This document shows, piece after piece, positions 43,103 to 52,999 of a stretch of 64,000 bases of DNA. Numbering within the stretch: the stretch's first letter is position 1; every line of letters starts with the position of its first letter. This DNA is from Elymus sibiricus (taxonomy: Eukaryota > Streptophyta > Magnoliopsida > Poales > Poaceae). Position numbers and translations under genes: made by a program. The DNA lies in assembly GCA_039707655.1 (NCBI GenBank), contig CM077676.1, positions 241,570,866-241,634,865 on the forward strand, read 5' to 3'. Under the pieces are notes generated by a model. That model was not told the origin of the DNA. It ran no database searches and was given only the letters and a program-made list of their open reading frames with translations.

Positions 43103-43666
43103 AAACACATAGCTACTAGTACATACCCTCAGCCCCGAGGGTGAACTACTCCCTCCTCGTCATGGAGACCGTCGGGATGACAAAGATGGCCTCCGGTGAT
43201 GATTTCCCCCTCCGACAGGGTGCCAGAGAAGGCCTCCAGATGGGATCTCTTCAGAACAGAGGCTTGCGGCGGCGGCGGCGAAGTTGTAGGTTTATTTCTG
43301 AGGGTTTCTCTATTTATACGATTTTTCAGCGTTGGAGTCACGCGAAAAAGAGTTACGAGGGGCCCACAAGGCAACACCACGCGACCCCCCCCCCCGGGGC
43401 ATGCCGTGATAGCTTGTCGCCTCCTCGTGTGTCTTCTGGTCCTCCCTCGAAGCTTTGGGGGTCTCTTATGTTCCAAAAAAAATCATCAAAAATTTTGTGG
43501 TCAATCCAAGAACTTTTATTTCTGCACAAAAACAACACCACGGTAGTTCTGTTGAAAATAGCGTCAGTCCGGGTTAGTTCTATTCAAATCATACCAAAAC
43601 CATATAAAATTGTTGTAAACATGGCATGAATACTTCATAAATTATAGATATGTTGGAGACGTATCA
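42009..43666 (-). repeat. Solo Gypsy LTR (TGATACGTCTCC type)
   Basis: Read on the minus strand, it opens TGATACGTCTCCAACATATC and ends AGTAGACATCA. 1,658 bp. LINE coding sequence flanks it on both sides, so no internal region remains. The flanking five bases (ACTAT and CTGTT) do not match well, so the target duplication has decayed or been lost. It includes a (GA)n microsatellite at 43070-43100. The family belongs to the same broad group as the element at 16585, but its 3' half differs. Confidence 0.85.
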
Positions 43667-43671
43667 CTGTT

Positions 43672-44400
43672 AATTGTTCCTTCAAAATTACCCTGCAGTT
43701 CCATTCATGAACTCCCAAGTCCCTAAACTCTTCAAAAAGGTAAAGCATGAAGATGACCTGATTAATTGTAGCAATTTGGAGCTTCAAGCAGGATAAGTTC
43801 TTGGACCATATTTTTAGAGCTCTTCTGAGATTTTTAAATTTAGCATTGATACTCTTTGCAGCATCCATTTGGCCCACAGGTATATTCCAGGCAGCAGTAA
43901 CAATTTCCTTAAAAGAAGAATCCTTAAGCCAATAATTCTCCAATCTAAACACCTTTGATTTAGGGATATTGGTGCCAATCTTAATCATACAAGGTAAGTG
44001 ATCAGACACTGGTCTGGCCAATGGAAGTACTGTGGTTTCTGGGAATGTAGTCAACCAGGAAGCAGATGTGAAGAACCAGTCAAGCTTTACAGAAGAGGGC
44101 ATTCTTGCATATTACTCCAACTGAATTTCCTGCCATGTAATGGTAATTCTACCAGTCCCAAGTTGCTGATGGCTTCATTAAACAAGAGCATTTCATTAAC
44201 ATCCCCCCAAGTCTATTTCTATCAGAAGGTGCTCTAATAAAATTAAAATCACCCATAAGAATCCAACCAGTATCTACTGGCATGGGAATGTTAGAGAACC
44301 AAGTGATGAATTCAATTTTGTCTTCATGATTGCATGGCCCATAGCCATATTGTGTTAATTCGGTGTAGACTGGTGTGGTCTGGTTGCCCAAACGTTCATT
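43672..44400 (-). pseudogene. LINE ORF2: endonuclease domain
   Basis: The frame at 44149-44391 holds the APE-type endonuclease motif WILMGDFNFIR (GDFN). The frame at 43635-44102 continues with KLDWFFTSASWLTTFP and PVSDHLPCMIKI (the SDH motif with its catalytic His). A frame change separates them near 44130. The continuing helix-rich linker is cut by the solo LTR. Confidence 0.85.
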
Positions 44401-44457
44401 GTGTCAATGTTGCTATCCTATTAAGTATTAACTGAACTGGCCGATGATTTGGTGCAG

Positions 44458-44533
44458 GCTGCTTAAGATAATACGACAAAGTCTCAAGACAGCAAGGCAA
44501 CCCCATTGTTTCTCTCCAATAAATCTAACGAAG
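44458..44533 (+). pseudogene. Unit 3, internal exon (predicted)
   Basis: A segment between a GTGCAG acceptor and a GTAATA donor. In the best frame it has one TAA near its start and then reads DNTTKSQDSKATPLF. Weak support on its own. It lies just upstream of the last exon of unit 3. Confidence 0.3.
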
Positions 44534-44597
44534 GTAATATGGCAATAACTCTTGATTAATCTGTTTAGTTTCCTCTCTAATTCAAGTTATGATGCAG

Positions 44598-44883
44598 TGG
44601 TCGAGACACTTTCCACTATCATTAATACAAGCCTGCCAAAATCCCCATATGATTCTGTTCAGTTCCTTTATCTCGAATCCAACGGAAAAGATGTACGTTT
44701 GTGAACCAATTATTGGCTGAAGCAATGTTGCAAATTGTGGAGGAATCAGGGGTGCACATTCTTGCGCAACAACAACTGGTCGATGATTTCAGTGACAGTA
44801 TAGCAAAGAAGAAAGAACTTGCTCACATGTTTATGGGCGTCATCCGCGCCGAGGTTGCAGATTGTGAGGTTGTAGATCGTTAA
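44598..44883 (+). pseudogene. Unit 3, last exon
   Basis: It starts after a GATGCAG acceptor. The frame runs to TGA at 44702-44704, then continues in another frame (NQLLAEAMLQIVEESG) to TAA 44881-44883. A one-base indel near 44700 explains the switch. The second half is a helix rich in Ala, Glu, Gln and Leu, like the last exons of units 1 and 2. It is directly followed by the GGCC-rich subterminal array of the CACTA, the main reason for calling these units CACTA cargo. Function unknown. Confidence 0.45.
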
Positions 44884-45009
44884 GCTCTCTTCGTTTATTT
44901 GCACTGGCATCAATCTTTGATTGCCGAGTGGATGTAATTTCCTGCAATATATGCTTCGATGTGCTATGTTTTTTCTTTTATGCATATATTTGCTTAGCGC
45001 GGGGTTGCA

Positions 45010-46450
45010 CCCGAGCTTTCTGGGCCGAAACCTCAACTGGCGGCAAACAAGCCAAAATATGCAGTGAAATTAATAACTGGAACAAAGCGACGTGGGCCCT
45101 TCTTCTAGGGAAATGGCCCAGGGCCTGGAATGGCCCCGTAATGGGCCTGCAGTTACTAGATGGGCTCTGCCACAGTCCATAATTGTTCCTCGTAATGGGC
45201 TCAAAGTAATAGCTGGGCCTAAATCGACGTGGACCTTTGATGGACTGTATTTGGCTATGTCCTTCAATGGGCCTAGAGCCATGCAGGAAATTTAGCAGGC
45301 CCAAATGTAAGGTAGGCCCAATTAGTTGACGGGCCGTTAGCAGGCCCAAATGTAAGGTAGGCCCAATTAGTCGACTGGCCCTTAGCAGGCCCAAATGTAA
45401 GGTAGGCCCAATTAGTTGACGGGCGGTTAGCAGGCCGAAACCTCAATTGGGCTCCAATAGTGGAAATGGGCCTACGGGCCCTTAGCAGACCGAAATAGAT
45501 CAAAATTACTGCTTGGCCCATTTCCATGTCAGGCCGTTAACAGGCCGAAAGCCAATTGGGCCATAAGTGGGCCCATATACAAAACGGGCCTTTAACAGGC
45601 CGAAAGTCATGTCGGGCTGAAATTGGGCCATGGAGAACATGGGCCGCTAAGAGGCCGAAAGTCATGTTGGACTATAAATGGCCCAACTACGGTGTGGGCC
45701 GTTAACAGGCCGAAAGATACACCGGGCTGGAAGTTGGCCCAAATCCCTAATGGGCCGCTCAAAGGCCGAAATACGTACCGCCTGGAATTTGTCCCATCTC
45801 TATAATGAGCCTCTAACGGGCCGAAAGACGTACAGCCTGAAAATTGGCCCATCTCTAGAATGGGCCTCTAACAGGCCGAAAGAACCTTGGGCGGCAAATG
45901 AGCCCAAAGACATAGCGGGTTGTTAACAAGCTGGAACAGACGATGGGCCGCAATGGTGTCAAATCGTTAACGGGCCTTTGACGGGCCGAATTGGCAGATC
46001 TCGTATGGGCTGTTTTTATAAATGGGCCAGACGAAAGTAGGCCGTAAATGAGTCGGCCCGCTTATTTTGACTGGGCCGGCCTTTTTAGCTAAATGGGCCT
46101 GTTTTGGGCCGTGCCACGTGTCACTGTTCCATAGGCGCATCTCTAGAATGGGCCTTTAACAGGCCGAAAGAACCTTGGGCGGCAAATGAGCCCAAAGACA
46201 TAGCGGGTTATTAACAAGCTGGAACAGACGATGGGCCGCAATGGTGTCAAATCGTTAACGGGCCTTTGACGGGCCGAATTGGCAGATCTCGTATGGGCTG
46301 TTTTTATAAATGGGCCAGACGAAAGTAGGCCGTAAATGAGTCGGCCCGCTTATTTTGACTGGGCCGGCCTTTTTAGCTAAATGGGCCTGTTTTGGGCCGT
46401 GCCACGTGTCACTGTTCCATAGGCGCATCTCGTCCAGTGGATGGATGACA
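45010..46450. repeat. CACTA subterminal array (GGGCCGTTAACAGGCCGAAAG type)
   Basis: More than twenty degenerate units of 40-60 bp, each with GGGCC(G/T)(T/C)TAACAGGCCGAAA or its complement, often followed by GGGCT....AATTGGCCCA. Short frames such as 45273-45527 simply translate the repeat. It sits immediately inside the CACTA end at 46826, as subterminal repeats do. Confidence 0.8.
45851..46426. repeat. Nearly identical 288-bp tandem duplication
   Basis: 45851-46138 and 46139-46426 begin ATCTCTAGAATGGGCCT and end GTTCCATAGGCGC. By eye they differ at only about two or three positions, so the duplication is recent. Confidence 0.88.
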
Positions 46451-46826
46451 TCTGTCGCGACGCCGAGCAGACACATGGATCCGTTGGCCAATGAGAATTT
46501 TACACGTGGAAAATCCCCATTGGTCACGGCTGTTAACGGGTTATCGGATCCAAACCAGAACCCGATAGCTTAACAGCGACCCATTACGGTGGATGCCATG
46601 TGTCGGTTACCCTTGACGAAAACACTTCCATGACGCACCATTTATCGTCATGGAAGTGGACACTTCTGTGATGATAATTTGAGTATTGTCATGGAACACT
46701 TCTACCACAGCACAGGTATGACTATCTTGATTCTGTCATAAAATCGTCACGGATGTACATGCATGACAGAAAACATGACCTACTGTGACAACCACGTATC
46801 ATCACGGAAGTGTTTTTTTTGTAGTG
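46450..46826. mobile_element. 3' end of a large CACTA element
   Basis: The end GTGTTTTTTTTGTAGTG is the complement of CACTACAAAAAAAACAC, a typical CACTA terminal inverted repeat. Inside it are inverted and direct copies of CTTCCATGAC / GTCATGGAAGTG / TGTGACAACCACGTATCATCACGG (46610-46810). The next three bases are TGA (46827-46829), the presumed target copy. The 5' end is not in the window: no matching CACTACAAAAAAAACAC followed by such repeats is seen to the left. Confidence 0.85.
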
Positions 46827-48313
46827 TGAGTGAGAGCCCATCGAGTGTTCTTCACTTTGTACTTGTGTGTAAAGATGAAGCGGTGAGGACTAATACTTCA
46901 CAACATCTACCTTTGGTGTTGTCTCATTTATTGCAGGAATTCGCGGACGTCTTCCCCGATGAGCTACCTCCGGGACTTCCTCCACTTCACGGAATCGAAC
47001 ACTGTATCGACCTCATTCCCTGCGCACCTTTACCGAACAGGCACCTTACCGCGTCAACCCTGATGAAACAAAAGAGATCCAAAGACAAGTACAACATCTC
47101 ATGGAAAATGGGTATGTACGCGAGAGCATAAGTCCATGTGCCGTTCCGGTTATTATTGTGCCTAAGAAAGATGGTAGTTATCGCATGTGTTCCGATTGCC
47201 ATCTAATTAATGTTATCACCGTTAGATACCGCCATCCCATTCCGCGCCTTGATGACATGCTAGATGAACTTAGTGGAGCCACCACTTTCTCCAAAATTGA
47301 CCTTAAAAGTGGCTACTATCAAATTCACATGCAAGAGAGTGATGAATGGAAAACTATTTTTAAAACCAAATTTGGCTTATATGAATGGTTAATCATGCCT
47401 ATGGGCTTATCTCAAGCACCTAGCACTTTTATGCATGTGATACACTATGTTCTTCCCAAATATATTGGCATTTGTGTTGTGGTATATTTTGATGATATCC
47501 TTTTGTTTAGCCAATCTCTTGATGACCATATGAAACACCTTAGAGACGTCTTGCAAGTTCTTCGAAACGAGCGACTTTATGCGAACATGGCAAAATGCAC
47601 TTTTGGTGTTGATAAACTTGTTTTCTTGGGATTTGTAGTCTCCTCTAAGGGCGTTCAAGTAGATGAAGCTAAAATTAACACTATTAAAACTTGGCCACAA
47701 CCAACCAACTTGCTTCAAGTGCGTAGTTTCCTTGGCTTAGCCGACTTTTATCGTCGCATTGTGAAGAATTTTAGCACTATTGCATCACCATTGCACGCAT
47801 TGAGTAAGAAGAATGCACCATTTGTTTGGGGTCCTTCCCAAGATGCCGCATTTCATGAGCTTAAAAACTTGCTTACACATGCTCCATTACTTGCCTTACC
47901 TAATTTTGATAAAACTTTTGAAGTGCATTGCGACGCAAGCAGTAATGACATAGGTGGCGTGTTAATACAAGAGAAGCGCCCAATCACATACTTTAGCGAA
48001 AAACTTTCTGGAGCACAACTTAATTACCCCATTTATGACGAGTTATATGCTTTAGTGAGAGTCTTGCATGTGTGGGAACATTATCTTCGCCCTCGTGAAT
48101 TTGTCATCCATACGGATCATTAGACGCTTAAATACCTTAAGGGTCAAACCAAATTGAATAAGCGTCATGCCAAATGGAGTGAGTTCATTGAGTCTTTTCC
48201 TTATGTTATCAAGTACACCAAAGGTAAGGAAAATGTTGTGGCAGACGCTCTTTCCCGCAAGTGCATGTTGGTTACTCAACTTGAGTTGAATGTTATTGGA
48301 TTTGAGCACATTA
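46827..48313 (+). pseudogene. Gypsy polyprotein fragment: RT and RNase H
   Basis: The fragment starts mid-frame at the CACTA junction (VLVCKDEAV...[16 protein letters not shown]) and stops at the next CACTA. RT motifs: [24 protein letters not shown], and YFDD at 47485-47496. RNase [17 protein letters not shown] and the tail [14 protein letters not shown]. One-base loss near 47040 and TAG 48121-48123 break it. It differs from the Tat elements (no second RNase H seen, different motifs). It is the substrate into which both neighbouring CACTAs inserted. Confidence 0.88.
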
Positions 48314-49633
48314 CACTACTGTAGGCGACAGTTAACGCGACACATGAATCAGAGACCCCCCAACCAAACTGTGTGCGATGCATGAATCACAAACGGTATC
48401 GTAATAAAACCGTCACCAATAAGATGAACTGTGTGCGGTGGCGGAGACATCAAGCACGATTCAGATTAGAGACGCGCGTGCGATACGTGGCATACAGTTG
48501 ATCCATACGAACTGTTTGTGATGAGCCAGAACAACAGAAACGGTCAGCCAGATCGAGGTGTGTGCGATATACGGCATACAGTTCACTCGGATGAACTGTT
48601 TGTGATTACCCAACACAACAGAAACGGTCAGCCAGATCAAGGTGTGCGATAGATGGCATACAGTTCACTTGGATGAATTGTTTGCGATGAGCCAAAACAA
48701 CAGAAACGGTTCAACTTAACAAGATGTGTGTGATACGCGGCAAACATGTCAGTAATCAGAAATGTGTGGGAATACTGATAACAACACAGACGATTCCTGC
48801 TAATAAGCCGTGTGTGTTGTGGGCAAACGCTTGCTGGTATACAATTGTCAGCGATTGATGAAATCATCACCGACGAGTTCCGTAGTTTAGTCCGTCTGCG
48901 ATGTAATTTGCTCTGTCTACAGAAAAACAACATATATAACCAAATTAAACATCCAATTACATAGCTCACTATACAAAACATTCGCACACACCTCAATAAA
49001 CAATTACATGCATTCTAAACTAGGAGAAACAATCATCTAATCATCTACTTCTTGTGACGCTGCCGCCACTGCTCTGTGGCTCGATCCCTCGCCTGGGGCA
49101 GGACGAAGGCACTTCCTCATGTCAACGATCCGCCTGTACATCTCGTAGCTTGTGTAAGCGTCCTTGGCCGCGTACTTGACGTGTTCTTCATCTAGTCTCC
49201 GCACCCAGGCCTCGTGCCAGGCATCCTTGTTCTTGTTGCACTCATCCTTCATGTCTCTGTAGTAGGGGTCGATGATGGCCATGGCGAGGTCAACAAGGGA
49301 GTCCTTCCCCTTCTTTCTGCCCCAGACCCTGTACTAGCCTTGGATGTTGACAAGCTTCTAGCAGGCCAAGCCCGTAGTCTCGAGCACCTTTAGATCATTG
49401 AAGGTGTCCACCGTAGCGAACCTATAGTCCGGGCTGTTGATAAACCTGGAGAAACGCTCGCAAGGCCTTGTGGCCAGGGAGTAGTGGTAGACGAGGATGT
49501 GATGGCGCACGCACAACTGGGCGACGACAACCTTCTGATCATACTCGGCAGGACCCCTGGTGAACTCGAGGTCGAAACCGACCACTTGGTACTTGTCCTC
49601 AGTAAGCAACTGCTCCATAGTGTGGATGGAGCT
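48314..49633. mobile_element. 5' part of a third CACTA element
   Basis: It starts CACTACTGTAGGCGACAGTT after TTA (48311-48313) inside Gypsy RNase H-tail sequence. An about 85-bp subterminal repeat (AACAGAAACGGTCAGCCAGA, copies at 48530, 48615 and 48701) follows. The exonuclease exon (49037-49633) lies within it. The other end is beyond the window because element C inserted at 49634. Confidence 0.75.
49037..49633 (-). pseudogene. WRN-like 3'-5' exonuclease (DnaQ/DEDD fold), fragment
   Basis: The minus-strand reading from the LTR junction (49633) carries exonuclease motif I VVGFDLEFT (the DxE pair), a QLCVRHHILVYHY strand, motif II region FATVDTFNDLKVLE, and motif III HVKYAAKDAYTSYEMYRR (Y...D pair), and ends QEVDD at TAG 49037-49039. 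It is the fold of plant WRN-exonuclease-like proteins, which degrade DNA or RNA from the 3' end. Two in-frame TAGs (about 49334-49336 and 49361-49363, both CAG to TAG type) and the loss of everything upstream of HTMEQLL by insertion of element C make it a pseudogene. The motif residues themselves are kept. Confidence 0.78.
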
Positions 49634-50561
49634 TGTCGGCCTAGTGGGAACCAGGGTACCACGGGCCATCTGCCTACGGCCCAGGAGGCAACGCATGGCG
49701 GAGGCTCAAGAGGCGGCCCAGCTATGGGAGCCACGAAGCAAGACACCTCACGAGGCGCCGCCCTCACAAGGACCCTATCTACTAGGAGCGGACCCACCGA
49801 AGACTCAGTAGCAGCAGAAGACCTCGTGAGGCCCCCTCGTGAGGTGGCCTCCTGAGGCGGCCTCCCGAGGCAGCCTCCCGAAGCCACCCAAGCAGGGCGC
49901 CGCCTGGCGCCAGCCTCACGGTCAGGCGCCCATCACATGGGTGACGTACCCGCGCAGGACGAAGATAGCGACAAGGGCCGTACTAGCAGCTGTGGTCAGG
50001 AGGGATTTCCTCTTTGATGATAAAGGGGTAGCACCAGCTGCCCACCCGCAAAGCAAGTCCCAAGACTTGCCCGTTTGGTGAAAGAGGATGAGGACGATGG
50101 GGCGCGCAGGGCGGATGTCATCACCGAGCCCAGCAGCGCATCATGGATAGCGTCTTTGCAGGCGAAGACCGCCTTTTGTCAGGATAAGCCTAGGCGCCTG
50201 TCCCCTTCCAAACCACCATTGTGTGTCTACCCTTCCCGCCAATATTTTCGGGGGAAGAGGACCGAGGCGGCTATAAAAGGGGCAGTGTTGCCTCCGTAGA
50301 GGGGGATCGATCCCACCGTCTTCAACCTTGTACGCGAGAACTTTCTAGCCAACGATAATCCAAAACACAAGCAGGAGTAGGGTTTTACACCGCACGATGG
50401 CCCGAGCCTGGGTAGCTCTCATGTCCCTGCCATGCCTTGCGTGTGTGTGCGCTCTCGCCGTGCTCCACTCGCCGTAGTCTCGCCGTGGTCACCGTCGTGT
50501 TGTTAGGCAGCAAGCGGCCCCCAGAGTTCGAACCAGGGTCCTCGGAGCCCGAGTTCCGACG
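49634..50561 (+). repeat. 5' LTR of Tat element C
   Basis: It opens TGTCGGCCTAGTGGGAACCA. The end is set two bases before the primer site (TTCCGACG). About 928 bp, like A and B. TATA box at 50272-50278 (GCTATAAAAGG). The block AGGAGTAGGGTTTTACACCG near 50370 matches the A/B LTRs. The start is inferred because the second LTR is not in the window. The first half contains CCTCACGAGG / CCTCGTGAGG palindromes. Confidence 0.7.
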
Positions 50562-50581
50562 TTTGGCGCACCAGGTAGGGG
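50562..50581 (+). other. Primer binding site of Tat element C
   Basis: TTTGGCGCACCAGGTAGGGG directly follows the LTR. It is the conserved form of the degenerate site in element A. Confidence 0.8.
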
Positions 50582-50614
50582 GATTGCTTCCGCTCCTTCC
50601 ACTCCGACATCGCC

Positions 50615-52280
50615 ATGGCTGACGCCCGGCGTGAGCGCGCCCTGCGCAGGGCTGCCAGGGTGGCTCAATCGGAGCCTGTCGCCAACGACAATCGTCGTCC
50701 TCGCGCCCGCGCCGCTACTGACCCCGCGGTGGGTGAGGAGGAGGCTTCTTCCCTGCACCCATCGGTGCGGCCGCCTGGCCGGACCACCACCGCATCCTCG
50801 CTCACGCACCCGGACCCATAGGCCACGCTGCTCATGGCGCAGGAGCTGCTGCGCTAACGCCCCACCGAGGCCGGCTACGACGCCTGGCTTGCGCGCATCA
50901 CCGAGCTCGTCAACACCGCTGGGGCCGCTCCGGTGCCCTCCCGCTCTCTTCCACCTCCGCCGTGGCGTGGCACGGAGGCAGAGCACGGCGCGCCTCATCC
51001 GCCTCTTCCGAGCAACGACAACGTGGGCCATCACCGCGGTGCGCGCGCGCGGGAGCTGTCTCGCAATGCGTCTTCAGCAGACCCTAGAGCGCGCTACCCA
51101 ATGCGCGCATGCTCCTCGAGCAGCAGCGCCAGCGCCAAGACCGTGCCATCAAGGAGGTCGCAGCAGTCGGGCGCCAGAACTGTGCCGCCCTCGCCGACAG
51201 CGTCGCCTCCAGCAGCGGGGACTGCCGCGCCTTCACCCGTGAGCTGCGCCGCGTGGTGTGGCCCATGAAGTTCAAGCCGGACCTGCCTTCTCGCTACGAC
51301 GGCATCCCCAACCCCACGGATTCCTACAGCTCTACAATCTGAGCATCGAGACCGCGGGCGGTGATGACAAGGTCATGGCGAACTGGTTCCCCATGGCCCT
51401 CAAGGATGCCCCGCGCTCGTGGCTCATGAACCTCCCGAAGCGTCCATCTCTTCTTGGGCCTAGCTGTGCCGGCAGTTCATCGCCAGCTTCAAGGGAACGC
51501 ACGAGCGCCCCCTCACGCTCAACGACTTGTGCGCTGTGCACCAGCGCCCTGACGAGACTCTCCGCAAGTACATCCAGCACTTCAGCCAAGTGCGCAACAA
51601 GATTCCGCGCGCCTCCGACGCCGCCATCATCTCCGCGTTCTCTTCCGGTGTCACGGACGTCCCGATGCACGAGAAGCTCGCCATCAATGACGAGCTTGAC
51701 ACCGCGGTCGAGCTGTTAGACCTCGCCGATAGGTGCGCCAAGGCTGAAGAGGGCCGCCTCTTCGCTCACAACGACCCAGACATGGCGCCGGACGCCACCA
51801 AGGCCAAGAGCAAGGACGCCAAGCGCAAGGGCCCCATCGTGCTTGCGTCGGAGCCTGAGCAAAAGCGTGGCTGCGACCACGACGACCCCAAGAAGGATGG
51901 CCACCCCTTCTGCGCCTACCACGGCATGCACTCCCACAGCACCGAAGAATGCCATGATCTCAAGCTGCTTCGCGAGAGCCGCCAAGACGGCTGCGGCAAC
52001 CGCAACGACCGTGGCGCTGACCATGGAGGTGGTCGCAACGGCAACCGCTGGGGAGACCGCAACGGCAATGGCAACAACAACTTTCGGCAAGGCTGGAAGA
52101 ACCAGCCACGGCAAGCCAACCCTTAGGCCAACGCCGCACTGCCACCGCTGCCGCCGCCACCTGGCAGGAACAACGGCAACCAGCTTGAAGAGAACGCTGG
52201 GGGCTACCAGGAGCCTCGCGGAGTGGCGTGCATCCTCGGCGGAGCCCAGGCTCCCTCATCCAACCGCCACTTCAAGTAGT
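50615..52280 (+). pseudogene. gag of Tat element C
   Basis: ATG 50615 opens a basic N-terminus (MADARRERALRRAARVAQSE). TAG at 50819 and TAA near 50857 interrupt it, and several frameshifts follow between about 51060 and 51520. The capsid core is legible (CRAFTRELRRV, SWLMNLPK, ETLRKYIQHF). The nucleocapsid has a CCHC-like knuckle (FCAYHGMHSHSTEEC at about 51909-51953) followed by an Arg/Gly/Asn-rich tail (to 52126). Stops lie at 52124-52126 and 52277-52279. Confidence 0.8.
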
Positions 52281-52999
52281 TCTCTCGCGAGGTGAACGCG
52301 GCCCTCCCGAGGCCTAAGGCATCTCAGCCCCTCACATGGTCACAGTACGCGATCTCCTTCGACTCCACGGACCACCCCAAGTCCACGATGGTTGTGGGCA
52401 CCGTCCCCATGCTGTGCACACCCACGATCAACAACGTCGCCGTCACCAAGACACTTGTCGACGGTGGTGCAGGCCTCAACGTGATCTCCATCGAGACCTT
52501 CGAGAAGCTCCAAGTGCCCTACGAGCGTCTAATGCCGACAAGGCCCTTCTCAGGTGTGACCGACGGCTCCACCTTGCCTCTGGGACAAGTGCGCCTCCCC
52601 GTCACCTTCGGCACCCGCAAGAACTACCACACTGAGCTCATCGACTTCAACGTGGCGCACATCGGCCTACCCTACAACGCCATCTTGGGCTACCTCACGC
52701 TCGCCAAGTTCATGGCGGTGACTTACCATGCCTACAACGTCTTCAAGATGCCCGGCTGCAGCGGCATCTTCACTGTCCGTTGTGACAAGAAGGATGCGGT
52801 ACGATCCCTCAAGCGCACCTACAAGGCTGCCGCTACTGTGTACCCTGCCGACGAGGACGACGTCGAGCCTCCCGAGGCCGCACCCGCGAAGAAGAAGCAG
52901 TTGTTCCCTCAGGCACGTGCCGAGACGAACAAGGTGTCGATGGATGGCTGTGGCTCCGGGCCCGCCTTCACCATCGGCAATGGCCTCGATCCTAAATAG
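52280..52999 (+). pseudogene. Aspartic protease region of Tat element C
   Basis: An open frame after the TAG at 52277-52279. Catalytic motif TLVDGGAGLNVIS at about 52456-52494 and the flap-like LPYNAILGYLTL near 52668-52703. It ends at TAG 52997-52999 in the context CCT-AAA-TAG-GAA. Elements A and B have AAA-TAG-G at the same point, and pol continues in zero frame. Confidence 0.85.

Larger units (their letters stand above)
41347..44400 (-). mobile_element. L1-type LINE fragment, split by a solo LTR
   Basis: A minus-strand ORF2-like reading with endonuclease followed by reverse transcriptase. Both ends are missing: the right edge (5' side) lies near 44400 and the left edge stops within the RT at element B's LTR. 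No poly(A) tail is seen. Confidence 0.85.

Noticed and set aside
42004..43671. Perfect target duplication around the solo LTR in the LINE
   Set aside because: ACTAT and CTGTT do not match, so I report the LTR without a confirmed duplication.
45010..46450. Regularly spaced repeats that could suggest a CRISPR-like array
   Set aside because: Units are degenerate, with no unique spacers of constant length. The location next to a CACTA terminus explains them.
50489..51034. Minus-strand frame of 181 codons across the LTR end and gag of element C
   Set aside because: It spans the primer binding site and LTR boundary, is Arg/Gly-rich by composition, and has no domain.
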